Numbered from the stretch's first letter, positions 52,234 through 61,269 are shown. The stretch: DNA of 64,000 nt from JADLHS01 sp044225555 (GCA_044225555.1 JBGAIM010000022.1:11240-75239), one strand, 5' to 3'. Program-made: numbers and translations. Notes: generated by a model not told the origin, from the sequence alone.

Positions 52234-52902
52234 TCATTTTGCCAGCGAGGGATTCCAGAGGTCGGTTTGCGGTGGGGCGAAGACCTGATTCAACCGCTGC
52301 AGAGCGGCATGGCCGTCCGCAAACGTGTAGTTCGCCCGGGTCTGATGCCGGCGGGCGGCCAGGTCATCGGTGTCCGCAACGGCGAACCAGAAGTGCGCCA
52401 TCAAATGGTCCGCACTGCTGTAGTTTTCGGCGAACAGGATGGTGGCCGCCGGGCGTGGTACCTGGGCCATCCGTCGCCACGTGTCCGGCTTGCCGGTGTA
52501 GTCGTCGTCCGCTCCGAGTTCATAATACACGTTGAGACCGTAGCTCCAGGGCATGGTGCGCTTGTCGGAAGGGCAATGGTAAACGCCCGCCAGCAAGTTC
52601 GTCCACGCGGTGATGCTTGACCCGAGTTGCGGCGCGATGCTCCGCTCCCACGGCAGTTGTCCGTTGGCAAACGCCGAATGTAAACTTCGTGGGAATGTGT
52701 CGTCGTTCTCGTCCGCGTACAGCCGCACCGCCAAACCAAGCTGCCGCATTTGACTGAGGCATTGGCGCGCGCGCGCGGTTTCCCGGGCCCGCGCCAACGC
52801 CGGCAGCAGCAACGCGGCGAGAATCGCGATGATGATCATCACCACGAGCAACTCGATCAACGTGAAGCCGGTTCTGGAATTCCCTGTGGCGCGAGGGTTC
52901 AC
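52234..52902 (-). CDS. Prepilin-like secreted protein, coupled to the upstream gene
   Basis: 222 residues from a GTG at 52902, in a GTGA overlap with the stop of the Met-rich protein gene. Leader MNPRATGNSRTG then FTLIELLVVMIIIAILAALL. RARETARARQCLSQMRQLGL, YHCPSDKRTMP and HQTRANYTFADGH (H-X9-DG) follow. Both the coupling and the exact junction sequence CAACCGTGAAC are the same as at 44130-44133. Confidence 0.88.
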   Translation of the reverse strand: MNPRATGNSRTGFTLIELLVVMIIIAILAALLLPALARARETARARQCLSQMRQLGLAVRLYADENDDTFPRSLHSAFANGQLPWERSIAPQLGSSITAWTNLLAGVYHCPSDKRTMPWSYGLNVYYELGADDDYTGKPDTWRRMAQVPRPAATILFAENYSSADHLMAHFWFAVADTDDLAARRHQTRANYTFADGHAALQRLNQVFAPPQTDLWNPSLAK

Positions 52903-53717
52903 GGTTGGTAGCGCATCCGGAAGAACTGCGCCGTCGCACCGGCCGCCAACACGACGCACGGCTTGCCGTCCACGACGACCGGAGAGTTGGTTATCGTCGT
53001 CCACACCGACGCGTTTGCATTGGTCGCGCCTTCCAGGACCCAGTTCGTGGCGGTGTTGACCGGCCACGCGACGGTGATCGTTTGTTCCAGACTCAAGACC
53101 GGACGGCCATCGGCGACGTTTGTGAAATCAAACAACAGCAGGTCGCTGCTCGAGTTGGGCACTTCCAGGCCGGTGGTGGTGTCGAGCAGATACAACTCGA
53201 ATGCGGCACTCAAGTTGTTCGTGCCCGGCGGCGCGGTGAACGCGGGGTGGAACATCATGCCATTCCAATAGAGCGCGTTGGTGACGCCATCGGTGCCGAA
53301 CACCGCCTGCCAGGCTTTCGGCGCGGTGTCTTTGTAGCGATACGCCTTGAGTTCGGCCGGACCGGAGACTTTGCGAATCCACATTTGGGTGTGTGCCGGC
53401 AAAGGATCCGTCATGGCCTCCATCATGAAACCGTAACGCCGGCTAAACGATGCGCCCTGCCGCGACGGATCCACGCAATCGAACCAAGGATCCGCGGGAT
53501 CGAAGCTGTCGGCGGGATTGCTGACGAGCAAGGGCGTCAGCGCCGGTACTTCCATAGGCATCATCACGTGGATTTTGCCGTCGGTGGCGTTGTACGATAC
53601 CATCGGCATGGCCATGCCGCCTTGCATGGGAACATTGGTCAGCGTGGCAGCGGATACGGCAACGACGGGAACGAGCGTGCACAAGGTCGCGCTTAAGGCA
53701 ATTTTCAATTTCGACAT
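52899..53717 (-). CDS. Secreted Met-rich protein with FYR-type C-terminus
   Basis: 272 residues, signal peptide ending near VSAAT. The mature start is Met-rich (NVPMQGGMAMPMVSY; IHVMMPMEVP; later GFMMEAMTD and NGMMFHPAF), as seen in Cu(I)-binding periplasmic proteins. The body is beta-rich and not otherwise recognised. The end is VLEGATNANASVWTTIT ... QFFRMRYQP. It lies downstream of HPCxMCK copy 4 and is coupled to the prepilin-like gene. Confidence 0.75.
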   Translation of the reverse strand: MSKLKIALSATLCTLVPVVAVSAATLTNVPMQGGMAMPMVSYNATDGKIHVMMPMEVPALTPLLVSNPADSFDPADPWFDCVDPSRQGASFSRRYGFMMEAMTDPLPAHTQMWIRKVSGPAELKAYRYKDTAPKAWQAVFGTDGVTNALYWNGMMFHPAFTAPPGTNNLSAAFELYLLDTTTGLEVPNSSSDLLLFDFTNVADGRPVLSLEQTITVAWPVNTATNWVLEGATNANASVWTTITNSPVVVDGKPCVVLAAGATAQFFRMRYQP

Positions 53718-53934
53718 AAAAAAATTTAGATTTCAGTTTTCAAATGGTTTGCGGACGGGTTGCGCGTTTCCCAACGGAAACCCGGCGCACACGCCAACGA
53801 CACACGCCGTCGCGCATGGCAACCTGCCGGAGGACTGTCAGTGAAGGGAGCGAACCGGCAAACGCGCCGAAGGTAAAATCAGCCCGGCCAAAGCTCGGGC
53901 GGTTGGAAGAACGAACGACGCGAATTGCCGCGGG

Positions 53935-54315
53935 TCAAACGAGAGAGCCGCGTGGCGGCGGCACCGGAGGACGATGGGATACCTGACCGCAAGTAGATTG
54001 AAAATCCGCAACCAGCCAGAACTCACGGGGCGCGGAGAAGATGAAAGCGCCCCGTTCGCAGACAAACTCCAGTTTCTTCGCCAGCAACGGGAACTCTGTT
54101 TTCTTTTCAGACTTTTTCCCCTGGGAAATTGCTTTGCACATCGAGCAGGGATGTTCGCCATCAAACGTCTTCGCAAGGGCCGCGCCGAGTGACTCGGTGC
54201 GAAGATTCTCCGCGAGCATGTTTGTCCACGCCACGGTTTGGAGCAACGCCCAATGGCCGCCCGTTGCCGCAAGCAACGCGACGATCAGCAGGATATGACC
54301 TAAGCGGACTAACAT
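53935..54315 (-). CDS. HPCxMCK-family small membrane protein, copy 4
   Basis: 126 residues, the first gene of the minus-strand array. Span MLVRLGHILLIVALLAATGG, then HWALLQTVAWTNMLAENLRT and KTFDGEHPCSMCKAI, GKKSEKKTEFP, two further Cys (FVCERG, STCGQ) and the tail PPVPPPRGSLV. It is followed by a 217-base leader before the Met-rich protein gene. Confidence 0.78.
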   Translation of the reverse strand: MLVRLGHILLIVALLAATGGHWALLQTVAWTNMLAENLRTESLGAALAKTFDGEHPCSMCKAISQGKKSEKKTEFPLLAKKLEFVCERGAFIFSAPREFWLVADFQSTCGQVSHRPPVPPPRGSLV

Positions 54316-54638
54316 AGGCCGAGCTTAAGATAATACCGATGCAGGTGAAGCAAAATTTGCAGATTGGCGAACCGGCAGGTGCGTCGTGAAGGTAAGAGAA
54401 TGCGGAGTGCGACAAGCTCCCACCAGTCTATCTGAACACCTGGCGATTCCCTTTCACTCCGCCGAACCAATCCAAGTGCGCCTTGCCGTAAATGCAGGTT
54501 TTGGCCAAGCCCAATTGGCGAAACCAATCGGCCCAGCAAGATGTCTGCGCCAACCCACCGTCCGCATTGAATTAGAACGGTGGCGAGTCGGGCACGATTC
54601 GCCGTTGTGAAGCTTGGGCGTGAGTCGTAAGCTGCGGT
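54316..54638. promoter_or_regulatory. Divergent region between the metal array and nfeD
   Basis: 323 bases that must drive the long minus-strand array and the plus-strand NfeD gene. Near the array side, an 11-base palindrome GCAAAATTTGC lies at 54350-54360, and a -10-like TATTAT (minus strand) at 54330-54335. No known operator such as a Zur, Fur or CopY box is recognised. Both sites are tentative. Confidence 0.3.
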
Positions 54639-56060
54639 ATGAATCTCGGGCGCGCTTTCAATTGGTTGGTCGGCGGACTGATGTTTGCCAGCATTGCCGG
54701 TGGAGCAGCCGAAACCAATCCGCCCGCAGCCACGCGGAGCGGAAGGGTTTACATCCTGCCCATTCGCGAAGACATCATGCCGCCCCTGGTCTATGTGGTG
54801 CGTCGCGGCGTCAAAGAGGCCATGGAAGCCAATGCCGACGCGCTCATTCTGGACATGAATACGGATGGCGGGCGGGTGGATGTCACTGAGGAAATCATCC
54901 AGATCATCGGGAAGTTCAAGGGCCAGACCGTGACCTTCGTCAACGACCGCGCGTTCTCCGCCGGCTCTTTCATCTCCGTCGCGACCCAGAAGATCTACAT
55001 GGCTCCGCAAAGCGTCATTGGAGCGGCTGCGCCCATCATGATGTCGCCCGGCGGTTCCGGTGTGGAAAAAATGCCGGACACAGTCGAAGCCAAGATGACT
55101 TCGGCGATTCGCGCATTGGTGCGCACCCAAGCCGAAAAGAACGGACATAACATTGACGTCATCGAAGCGATGATTGACAAGACCAAGGCACTGACCATTG
55201 ACGGTGAAGTTTTGAACAAGGAAGGCAACATCCTGACGCTAACGGACCGGCAGGCGGCCAAGGAATACGGCAACCCACCCAAGCCACTGCTGTCCTCGGG
55301 CACGGTCGAATCCATGGATGCCCTGCTGCAACAACTGGGCTACGCCAACGCACAGCGAATTGAAATCAAGCCGAGCGGCGCGGAGAAGTTGGGCATCTGG
55401 ATCACCGCCATCGCACCAATTCTGCTGATCATCGGCATCATCGGCATCTACATTGAGTTCAAAACGCCTGGCTTCGGACTGCCCGGCATCGTTGGCATCA
55501 CGGCATTTGCCATTTACTTCCTGGGCGGCTATGTGGCGGGACTGTCCGCGGCGGGTTGGGTGATCGTGTTCGTCCTCGGTCTGATCCTGGTCGTGGTCGA
55601 GTTGTTCGTGGTGCCCGGCACGTTCATCGCCGGCATCACGGGCGCAGTCTTGATGCTGGTCGCCCTCGTGATGGGGATGGTGGACACCTACCCGGGCACA
55701 CCCGCCCTGCCCTCGCTGCCGCAATTGGAACTCCCCCTGCGCGACCTCGGCGTGGCGGTGCTAATCTCGGTGGTGCTGGCGTTGATTCTTGCTCGCTTCC
55801 TCCCGCAAACCGCGCTGTTCCACCGGCTCGTTTCCCAAACCGCCAGCGGGGTTGAATCGGTGGCAGCGATTGAAGAGGAACTGACCGCGCGCCTCGGCCA
55901 GACGGGCGTGGCGATCGCGCCCTTATGTCCGGGCGGCAAGGCAAAATTCGATGAAGAACTTCTCGATGTGATCACGCGGGGCGAAATGGTGGCCAAAGGC
56001 CAAACCGTGCGCATCATCGGCCGCAGCGGTCCAAATGCCATCGTGGAAGAAGTCAGTTGA
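54639..56060 (+). CDS. nfeD: NfeD-like membrane-bound serine protease
   Basis: 473 residues. A signal region is at 8-25. A ClpP-class domain spans 35-230: LILDMNTDGGRVDVTEEI, RAFSAGSFISVATQKIYMAP with candidate nucleophile Ser107, and a Lys near 152 (VEAKMTSAIRAL). Four to five membrane spans lie at 255-390. The C-terminal OB-fold NfeD domain follows (LGQTGVAIAPLCPGGKAKF; VRIIGRSGPNAIVEEV). It is the long NfeD type that cleaves stomatin/SPFH partners, but no SPFH gene is next to it here. Confidence 0.88.
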   Translation: MNLGRAFNWLVGGLMFASIAGGAAETNPPAATRSGRVYILPIREDIMPPLVYVVRRGVKEAMEANADALILDMNTDGGRVDVTEEIIQIIGKFKGQTVTFVNDRAFSAGSFISVATQKIYMAPQSVIGAAAPIMMSPGGSGVEKMPDTVEAKMTSAIRALVRTQAEKNGHNIDVIEAMIDKTKALTIDGEVLNKEGNILTLTDRQAAKEYGNPPKPLLSSGTVESMDALLQQLGYANAQRIEIKPSGAEKLGIWITAIAPILLIIGIIGIYIEFKTPGFGLPGIVGITAFAIYFLGGYVAGLSAAGWVIVFVLGLILVVVELFVVPGTFIAGITGAVLMLVALVMGMVDTYPGTPALPSLPQLELPLRDLGVAVLISVVLALILARFLPQTALFHRLVSQTASGVESVAAIEEELTARLGQTGVAIAPLCPGGKAKFDEELLDVITRGEMVAKGQTVRIIGRSGPNAIVEEVS

Positions 56061-56069
56061 TCAACCACG

Positions 56070-57344
56070 TCAGTGCAGCAGCCAGAAGAAGACGATCGCT
56101 ACCCCAGTTGGAAACAACGCCCCGACCAACAGCCAGACCGGGCTGATGCCCTCACCCGCGAACACCTTTGAACCCTGAAGAATGCCCACGCCCGCTGGAT
56201 TGGGCGCATTGGCGATGACGGTCAATCCTCCGCCCGTCACCGCTCCCGCGACGAGGGCGTATTTGAGTTCATCGGAAATGCCTTCCACCAGCGAGCCCAA
56301 GTAAGTGAGCGCGGCATTGTCCGTCAGCGCGGTCAATCCGGTCGCCCCATAGAACAGCGCGCTGCCATTCAGACTTTGGATCAGCGGCTTGAGCCAGTAG
56401 GCCTGAAGTGAACCCAGCGTGACGAGGCCGGCCAGGAAGAAACCGACCAGCAATCCCTCGCGCAGCTTGAGCGCGTCTTGATGTTTCTGAGTGGCGGTAA
56501 CTACGCCCAAGAACAAAACCAATACGCCGAAAAACAGGTCCGGGTAATGCGCGAACAAAACCACTAACGCCAGCGCCACCAGATGGGTGATCGTCAGCCA
56601 CACGGGTACGCCCTGACTCTTGTCGCGCACTGGTTCAAGCGCAGATAGTTCTTTGCGGAAATAGAGTGCCACCAGAATGGTTGAGACTGCGCAGGCACTC
56701 GCCGCCTTCCAGCCGAAATGGGTGAACATATACGCCGTGTCCCACTGCCACTTGGCGGCCACCATCAGCACCGGTGGCGCGGCAAAATGCGTCAGCGTGC
56801 CGCCGATGGATACGTTCACAAACAACAGGCCCAGCGTGGCGTAAGCCAGTTTCTGACTGATGCCCTGATCGAAATAGCGGCGCTTGAGCACCAGCGCCAG
56901 GAGCGTCATGGCCGCCGGCTCGGTGATGAACGAACCGAGCAGCGGTCCGAGAATCAACGCCGCCAGGTAGAACGACAAGCCCTCGCGCAGGGGCAGCGCG
57001 CGGGAGGCGAGCGTAATCAGAGTCTCCGCCAGCTTCACCACGGGCCGCGTGGCCGCCACCACCATGATGACGAACACGAACTTGGGTTCGGTGAAGTTGA
57101 GCCCGGTAATGTAATCAATCGCGCCGTGCAGTGATTTGGTGGCGATACCGATGCCAAGGAACAACACCGCCGCCCACAAGCCGAACACGACTTCGGTTTC
57201 TGCCAGAAAGTGCAGCAGGTGCCGGCTGACGGAATCCGGCGGGCATTGATGCGCCCAATGCGCGAAACGCTTCACGCAAAAGGTATGCACCACCGCGATG
57301 CCGAAAAACACCGACGCCAGGATTTCAATCGTGCTGGGATTCAT
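56070..57344 (-). CDS. Putative Na+/H+ antiporter, multi-span membrane protein
   Basis: 424 residues from the ATG at 57344, about eleven spans. Features include FVIMVVAATRPVVKLAETLI, LGPLLGSFITEPAAMTLLAL, ATLGLLFVNVSIGGTLTHFA and TALTDNAALTYLGS. The twin half-repeats with EPAA and TDNA near break-points are typical of the ion-transporter superfamily and of the putative Na+/H+ antiporter family once called DUF1504. Ion specificity is not shown. It is convergent with nfeD (nine bases) and downstream of phoU. Confidence 0.75.
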   Translation of the reverse strand: MNPSTIEILASVFFGIAVVHTFCVKRFAHWAHQCPPDSVSRHLLHFLAETEVVFGLWAAVLFLGIGIATKSLHGAIDYITGLNFTEPKFVFVIMVVAATRPVVKLAETLITLASRALPLREGLSFYLAALILGPLLGSFITEPAAMTLLALVLKRRYFDQGISQKLAYATLGLLFVNVSIGGTLTHFAAPPVLMVAAKWQWDTAYMFTHFGWKAASACAVSTILVALYFRKELSALEPVRDKSQGVPVWLTITHLVALALVVLFAHYPDLFFGVLVLFLGVVTATQKHQDALKLREGLLVGFFLAGLVTLGSLQAYWLKPLIQSLNGSALFYGATGLTALTDNAALTYLGSLVEGISDELKYALVAGAVTGGGLTVIANAPNPAGVGILQGSKVFAGEGISPVWLLVGALFPTGVAIVFFWLLH

Positions 57345-57522
57345 GATCGTCCGCCGAAAAGTGGATTGTGCCCGGAAGCACGCCGGGAGTGTCAAGCCTG
57401 ACCGACCAGAAGCATTGGTCTATTTTTGGCGCGCGCCTGTGTCGCAGACCAACCGCAGAGCATTGCCACATGCTGCGGCTGACGCTTCGCGCACAGCCGC
57501 GCCCGATACGGTTATGGAGAAT

Positions 57523-58179
57523 CTAGACTTTGTCCGCGTGCCGGATGTCGGTCGCCTCATAAAGGTAAACAACCTCCTCCGCGATGTTCGTGGCATGATC
57601 GGCGATACGTTCGAGGCTCTTGGCAGCGACGAGAAAATGCAGACAGCGCGCAATGTAGTCGGGGTTCTCCTTCATGTGCGCGATGAGCTGTTGCTGAATC
57701 TCCTTGTGCAGCGCGTTGACCTGCTTGTCCCGGGGAATCAACGCCCGCGCCGCGGAGGAATCACGGTTCACAAAGGCGTCCAGGGAGGATTTGAGCAGCC
57801 CCAGCGCCAGTGTGGACATCTGGGGAAGAGCCAGCGCGAGTTTCAGCGGCGGCTCCTTGCACAAATCACGGGCGCGCTTGGCAATTTTCGTGGCCTCGTC
57901 GCCGGCGCGTTCAAGGTTTTGGGAAATTTTCATCGCCACGGTGACGAGACGCAGGTCGCTGGCGAGCGGAGCGCGGGCGAGCAGAGTGATGGCCGTCTCG
58001 TCAATCTCCATCTCGAACCGGTCAAGAATCTCGTCGTTGGCCTTGACCTGCAACGCGAGTTCCAGGTTGCGATTGACCAGTGCCGTGACGGAATCGCCAA
58101 CCGCCTTTTCCGCGTGGCTCGCCATCGTCAGGAGTTTGTCCTTCAACTCCGCCAGATCATGATCGAAGTGTCGTTCCAT
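57523..58179 (-). CDS. phoU: Phosphate signalling protein PhoU
   Basis: 218 residues made of two three-helix PhoU repeats. The metal-binding motif ExxxD in each half is seen in LERAGDEATKIAKRARD and in LERIADHATNIAEEVVYL. It links the Pst transporter to the PhoR kinase and represses the Pho regulon when phosphate is high. Last gene of the pst operon; separated from pstB by about 100 bases with an inverted-repeat element. Confidence 0.95.
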   Translation of the reverse strand: MERHFDHDLAELKDKLLTMASHAEKAVGDSVTALVNRNLELALQVKANDEILDRFEMEIDETAITLLARAPLASDLRLVTVAMKISQNLERAGDEATKIAKRARDLCKEPPLKLALALPQMSTLALGLLKSSLDAFVNRDSSAARALIPRDKQVNALHKEIQQQLIAHMKENPDYIARCLHFLVAAKSLERIADHATNIAEEVVYLYEATDIRHADKV

Positions 58180-58205
58180 AATTCGTTCAAGAGTTCTTCA
58201 AAGCC

Positions 58206-58278
58206 TTAATCCTAATCTTTCTCTTAATCTTAATCCGCTTCCGCCCCGACTAAGATTAGGATTAAGAACAAGATTAAG
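58206..58278. repeat. Inverted heptamer-like repeat between pstB and phoU
   Basis: TTAATCCTAATCTT (58206-58219) pairs perfectly with AAGATTAGGATTAA (58252-58265). A second AT-rich set, CTTAATCTT at 58223-58231 and AAGATTAAG at 58270-58278, lies beside it. The basic unit is GATTAAG or GATTAGG on one arm and its complement on the other. It can form a long hairpin in the pstB-phoU mRNA. Confidence 0.8.
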
Positions 58279-58285
58279 AAACCAA

Positions 58286-59110
58286 TCAGCCAAATCGTCC
58301 AGTCACGTAATCCTCCGTCCGCTTCTGTGACGGGTTCGTGAAAATCTTCTTCGTCGGACCGAACTCCACCAGTTCGCCGATGTAGAAAAACGCCGTGTCA
58401 TCCGAAATGCGCGCCGCCTGCTGCATGTTGTGCGTGACGATGACGATGGTGAAATCCCTCTTCAGTTCAAGAATCAAATCCTCGATGCGCGACGTGGCAA
58501 TCGGATCGAGCGCGCTGGCCGGTTCATCCATCAGGATGATCTCCGGCTTCACCGCAATCGCCCGGGCAATGCACAGTCGTTGCTGTTGTCCGCCGGACAA
58601 TCCGAGCGCGCTGCCGTGCAACCGGTCCTTCACCTCGTCCCACAATGCCGAACTCCGGAGGCTCTGCTCAACAGCGGCATCCAGTTCAGACTTCTTGTTC
58701 ACGCCCTGAATCCTCAGTCCATACGCCACGTTATCGTAAATGGATTTTGGGAACGGATTCGACTTTTGAAACACCATGCCGATGCGCTTGCGCAACTCGA
58801 TGACATCCACATCGGACGCGTAGATGTCATGTCCGCCAATCTTGATCGCGCCCTCGATGCGCACCCCGTCAATGAGGTCATTCATGCGGTTCAGGCAGCG
58901 CAGCAACGTGGACTTGCCACAGCCGGAGGGACCGATGAACGCGGTTACGATTTTCTCGCGCAAGGTCAGGTTGATGTCTTTGAGCGCCTTGGACTGGCCG
59001 TAAAAGAGCGACAAACTGGCGATTTCGATCAACGTAGCCGCGGTGGAAGCGGTCGTTGAACCCGCTGGGGTGCCGGCCACAGCCATTGGAGGTAGTACAG
59101 TTTCAGACAT
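58286..59110 (-). CDS. pstB: Phosphate ABC transporter ATP-binding protein
   Basis: 274 residues. Walker A GPSGCGKST, signature LSGGQQQRLCIARAIA, Walker B IILMDEPASALDP and switch His in VIVTHNMQQAARIS. The length and the motif RKRIGMVFQKSNPFPKSIYD identify PstB. It powers phosphate uptake with PstCA. It starts nine bases past the pstA stop. Confidence 0.97.
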   Translation of the reverse strand: MSETVLPPMAVAGTPAGSTTASTAATLIEIASLSLFYGQSKALKDINLTLREKIVTAFIGPSGCGKSTLLRCLNRMNDLIDGVRIEGAIKIGGHDIYASDVDVIELRKRIGMVFQKSNPFPKSIYDNVAYGLRIQGVNKKSELDAAVEQSLRSSALWDEVKDRLHGSALGLSGGQQQRLCIARAIAVKPEIILMDEPASALDPIATSRIEDLILELKRDFTIVIVTHNMQQAARISDDTAFFYIGELVEFGPTKKIFTNPSQKRTEDYVTGRFG

Positions 59111-59119
59111 ACAATCAAA

Positions 59120-60082
59120 TCAGCCCAGCCCCCGTAGTTTTTTGCGCACACGCGCGCGGATGAAAATCGCCACCAAATTCAACGCGAATGTTAGCATCAA
59201 GAGCACGAGCACGGTGGCATAGAGAATCGGACGCGTTTGCTCTATGTTCGGCGACTGCGTGGACAGCACGAAGACATGATAGCCGAGGTCCATGAATTGA
59301 TCGGTCAAACGATGCGGCAGCGACGCCATGTAATACGCGACGCCCGTGAACAGGATGGGCGCCACCTCGCCCGCCGCACGGCTCACGGCGAGGATGCCGC
59401 CGGTCATGATGCCCGGTAACGCCTGGGGCAACACTACCCGCAAAATGGTTTCCAACTTGGTCGCCCCCAACGCCAGACTCGCTTCGCGCAGGCCCGGCGG
59501 AATGGCTTTCAGCGATTCCTCCGTCGCCACGATGACCACCGGCAAAGTCATCACCGCCAGCGTCAATGCTGCCCAAATCAATGCGGGTTGACCCCAAACC
59601 GGCTCGGGATTGTGCATCAACTGGTCTAGATTACGACCGATGAAGTTGATGAAGAAACCCAGCCCGAACAGGCCGAACACAATCGAGGGCACGCCCGCCA
59701 GATTGTTGACCGCCGCCCGAATGACGCGGGTGACCAGCGCAGCTTGCGGCGCGTACTCCGTCAGGTAAATGGCGGTGATAACACCGACAGGAATGACAAA
59801 CAATGTCATCACGAACACCCGAAACGTCGTGCCGACAATCATCGGTAGGACACCGGTGGTGTTGGCATCAAAAAAGTCCTTCTTTGGAATGGTGGAGACG
59901 AACCGCCACGAGATGGCCTCCCAACCGTTGTAGATGATGTTGGCAAGGATCACGACCAGGATGCCCAAAATCAGCAAGGTCGCCAGACCGGTCAAGCCGC
60001 TGAAACAAAACGAGGCGACATCGAATCGAACCGAGCGGAAACTTCGACCCTGGACGGCAACCGCTTGACTCTGGACTGGCAT
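59120..60082 (-). CDS. pstA: Phosphate ABC transporter permease PstA
   Basis: 320 residues from the ATG at 60082, which overlaps the pstC stop as TAATG. Six spans; the permease EAA loop is IPPGLREASLALGATKLETI. GEVAPILFTGVAYYMASLP is typical of PstA. Confidence 0.95.
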   Translation of the reverse strand: MPVQSQAVAVQGRSFRSVRFDVASFCFSGLTGLATLLILGILVVILANIIYNGWEAISWRFVSTIPKKDFFDANTTGVLPMIVGTTFRVFVMTLFVIPVGVITAIYLTEYAPQAALVTRVIRAAVNNLAGVPSIVFGLFGLGFFINFIGRNLDQLMHNPEPVWGQPALIWAALTLAVMTLPVVIVATEESLKAIPPGLREASLALGATKLETILRVVLPQALPGIMTGGILAVSRAAGEVAPILFTGVAYYMASLPHRLTDQFMDLGYHVFVLSTQSPNIEQTRPILYATVLVLLMLTFALNLVAIFIRARVRKKLRGLG

Positions 60083-61269
60083 TAGCGCTTGCCCTCCAGT
60101 CTGTATTTGAGCCGGTGCATGACAATGTCGCCAACCATGTTCGCGACAAAAGTCACCGCAAAGAGCAGCGCACCCAGGGTGAACAGCACCCGGTAATGAT
60201 GCCCCCCCGCGACAGCTTCCGCCATTTCGGCGGCAATCGTCGTGGTGATGCTGCGCGCTGAATCGAAAATGCTCCATGACATCACGCTCGCCGAGCAAAC
60301 CATGAGCACGATCATGGTCTCACCAATCGCCCGGCCAAAACCCAGCACGACGGCCGCAAACACCCCGGGCAGCGCGGCGGGCAGGACGATCTGCCACGCG
60401 GTCTGCCAGCGCGAGGCGCCCAACGCCAACGCCGCCTGCGTGTAACTTTGCGGCACGCTCGTGAGGGCATCCTCGGCAATCGAGAACACCAGCGGAATGA
60501 CGGCAAAGCCGAGCGCAATGCCGGCGACGAAGGCATTCAGGCGGGTTTCGTACCCAAAAATCGTTTGCAGCACGGTGGCCATGACCAGCAGGGCGAAGAA
60601 GCCAACGACGACCGACGGAATGCCGGACAGCATTTCAATCGCCGGCTTCACCACCTCGCGCACACGGGGGCGGGCCAGTTGCGAAACGTAAATTGCGGCC
60701 GCCACCGCCAGCGGGACGGAAAAGAACAGTCCAATCAACGTCGTCTTCAAGCTGCCGACAATGAGCGGGATGATGTTGTACTTATGGATCTGGCCGACGG
60801 GCTGCCAGATGTATTCCGGTTTGTCGTAGCCGGTCCATTGACGCGGGAAAATCATCTGCCGCCATTCCGTCGTGTTGAGGTTCGCGTCCGGGTCGTTCCG
60901 GAATTGTGCCGGGATTTCGTTCTGCGCCTCGACCTTGATGTCCATCAACGTCTGGATGGTTTCCTTGTCCATCTCCGCGAACTGCTGCTGCGACAGGTTC
61001 AGATATTCACGGATTTGTTCCGGCGGCAATTTCTCGGCCTCCTGCGGCAAGATGACGGGTTGAACCAAGGCACTGTTCGTATGCCCGGCCAACAACGGCC
61101 AGGCCTCGCGTCCAACGAAGATGAAAATCAGAAAGATCACCAGGATGGTCGAGAGCGACACGAGGAAGATGAACTTCTCCGCCAGCCATTCGACCGGGCG
61201 CGCCTTGTGGCCGCGATGAATGCCCAGCCAGCCGTGCGGACGTTTTTCGTTGGGGTGGTGTTGGACCAT
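60082..61269 (-). CDS. pstC: Phosphate ABC transporter permease PstC
   Basis: 395 residues, longer than the usual 310 or so. An insert of about 100 residues lies after the first span (about 65-160, NLSQQQFAEMDKETIQTLMD and on) and would be on the periplasmic side. The EAA loop is VPQSYTQAALALGASRWQTA, and GRAIGETMIVLMVCSAS is the PstC signature. It follows pstS by 108 bases. Confidence 0.94.
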   Translation of the reverse strand: MVQHHPNEKRPHGWLGIHRGHKARPVEWLAEKFIFLVSLSTILVIFLIFIFVGREAWPLLAGHTNSALVQPVILPQEAEKLPPEQIREYLNLSQQQFAEMDKETIQTLMDIKVEAQNEIPAQFRNDPDANLNTTEWRQMIFPRQWTGYDKPEYIWQPVGQIHKYNIIPLIVGSLKTTLIGLFFSVPLAVAAAIYVSQLARPRVREVVKPAIEMLSGIPSVVVGFFALLVMATVLQTIFGYETRLNAFVAGIALGFAVIPLVFSIAEDALTSVPQSYTQAALALGASRWQTAWQIVLPAALPGVFAAVVLGFGRAIGETMIVLMVCSASVMSWSIFDSARSITTTIAAEMAEAVAGGHHYRVLFTLGALLFAVTFVANMVGDIVMHRLKYRLEGKR

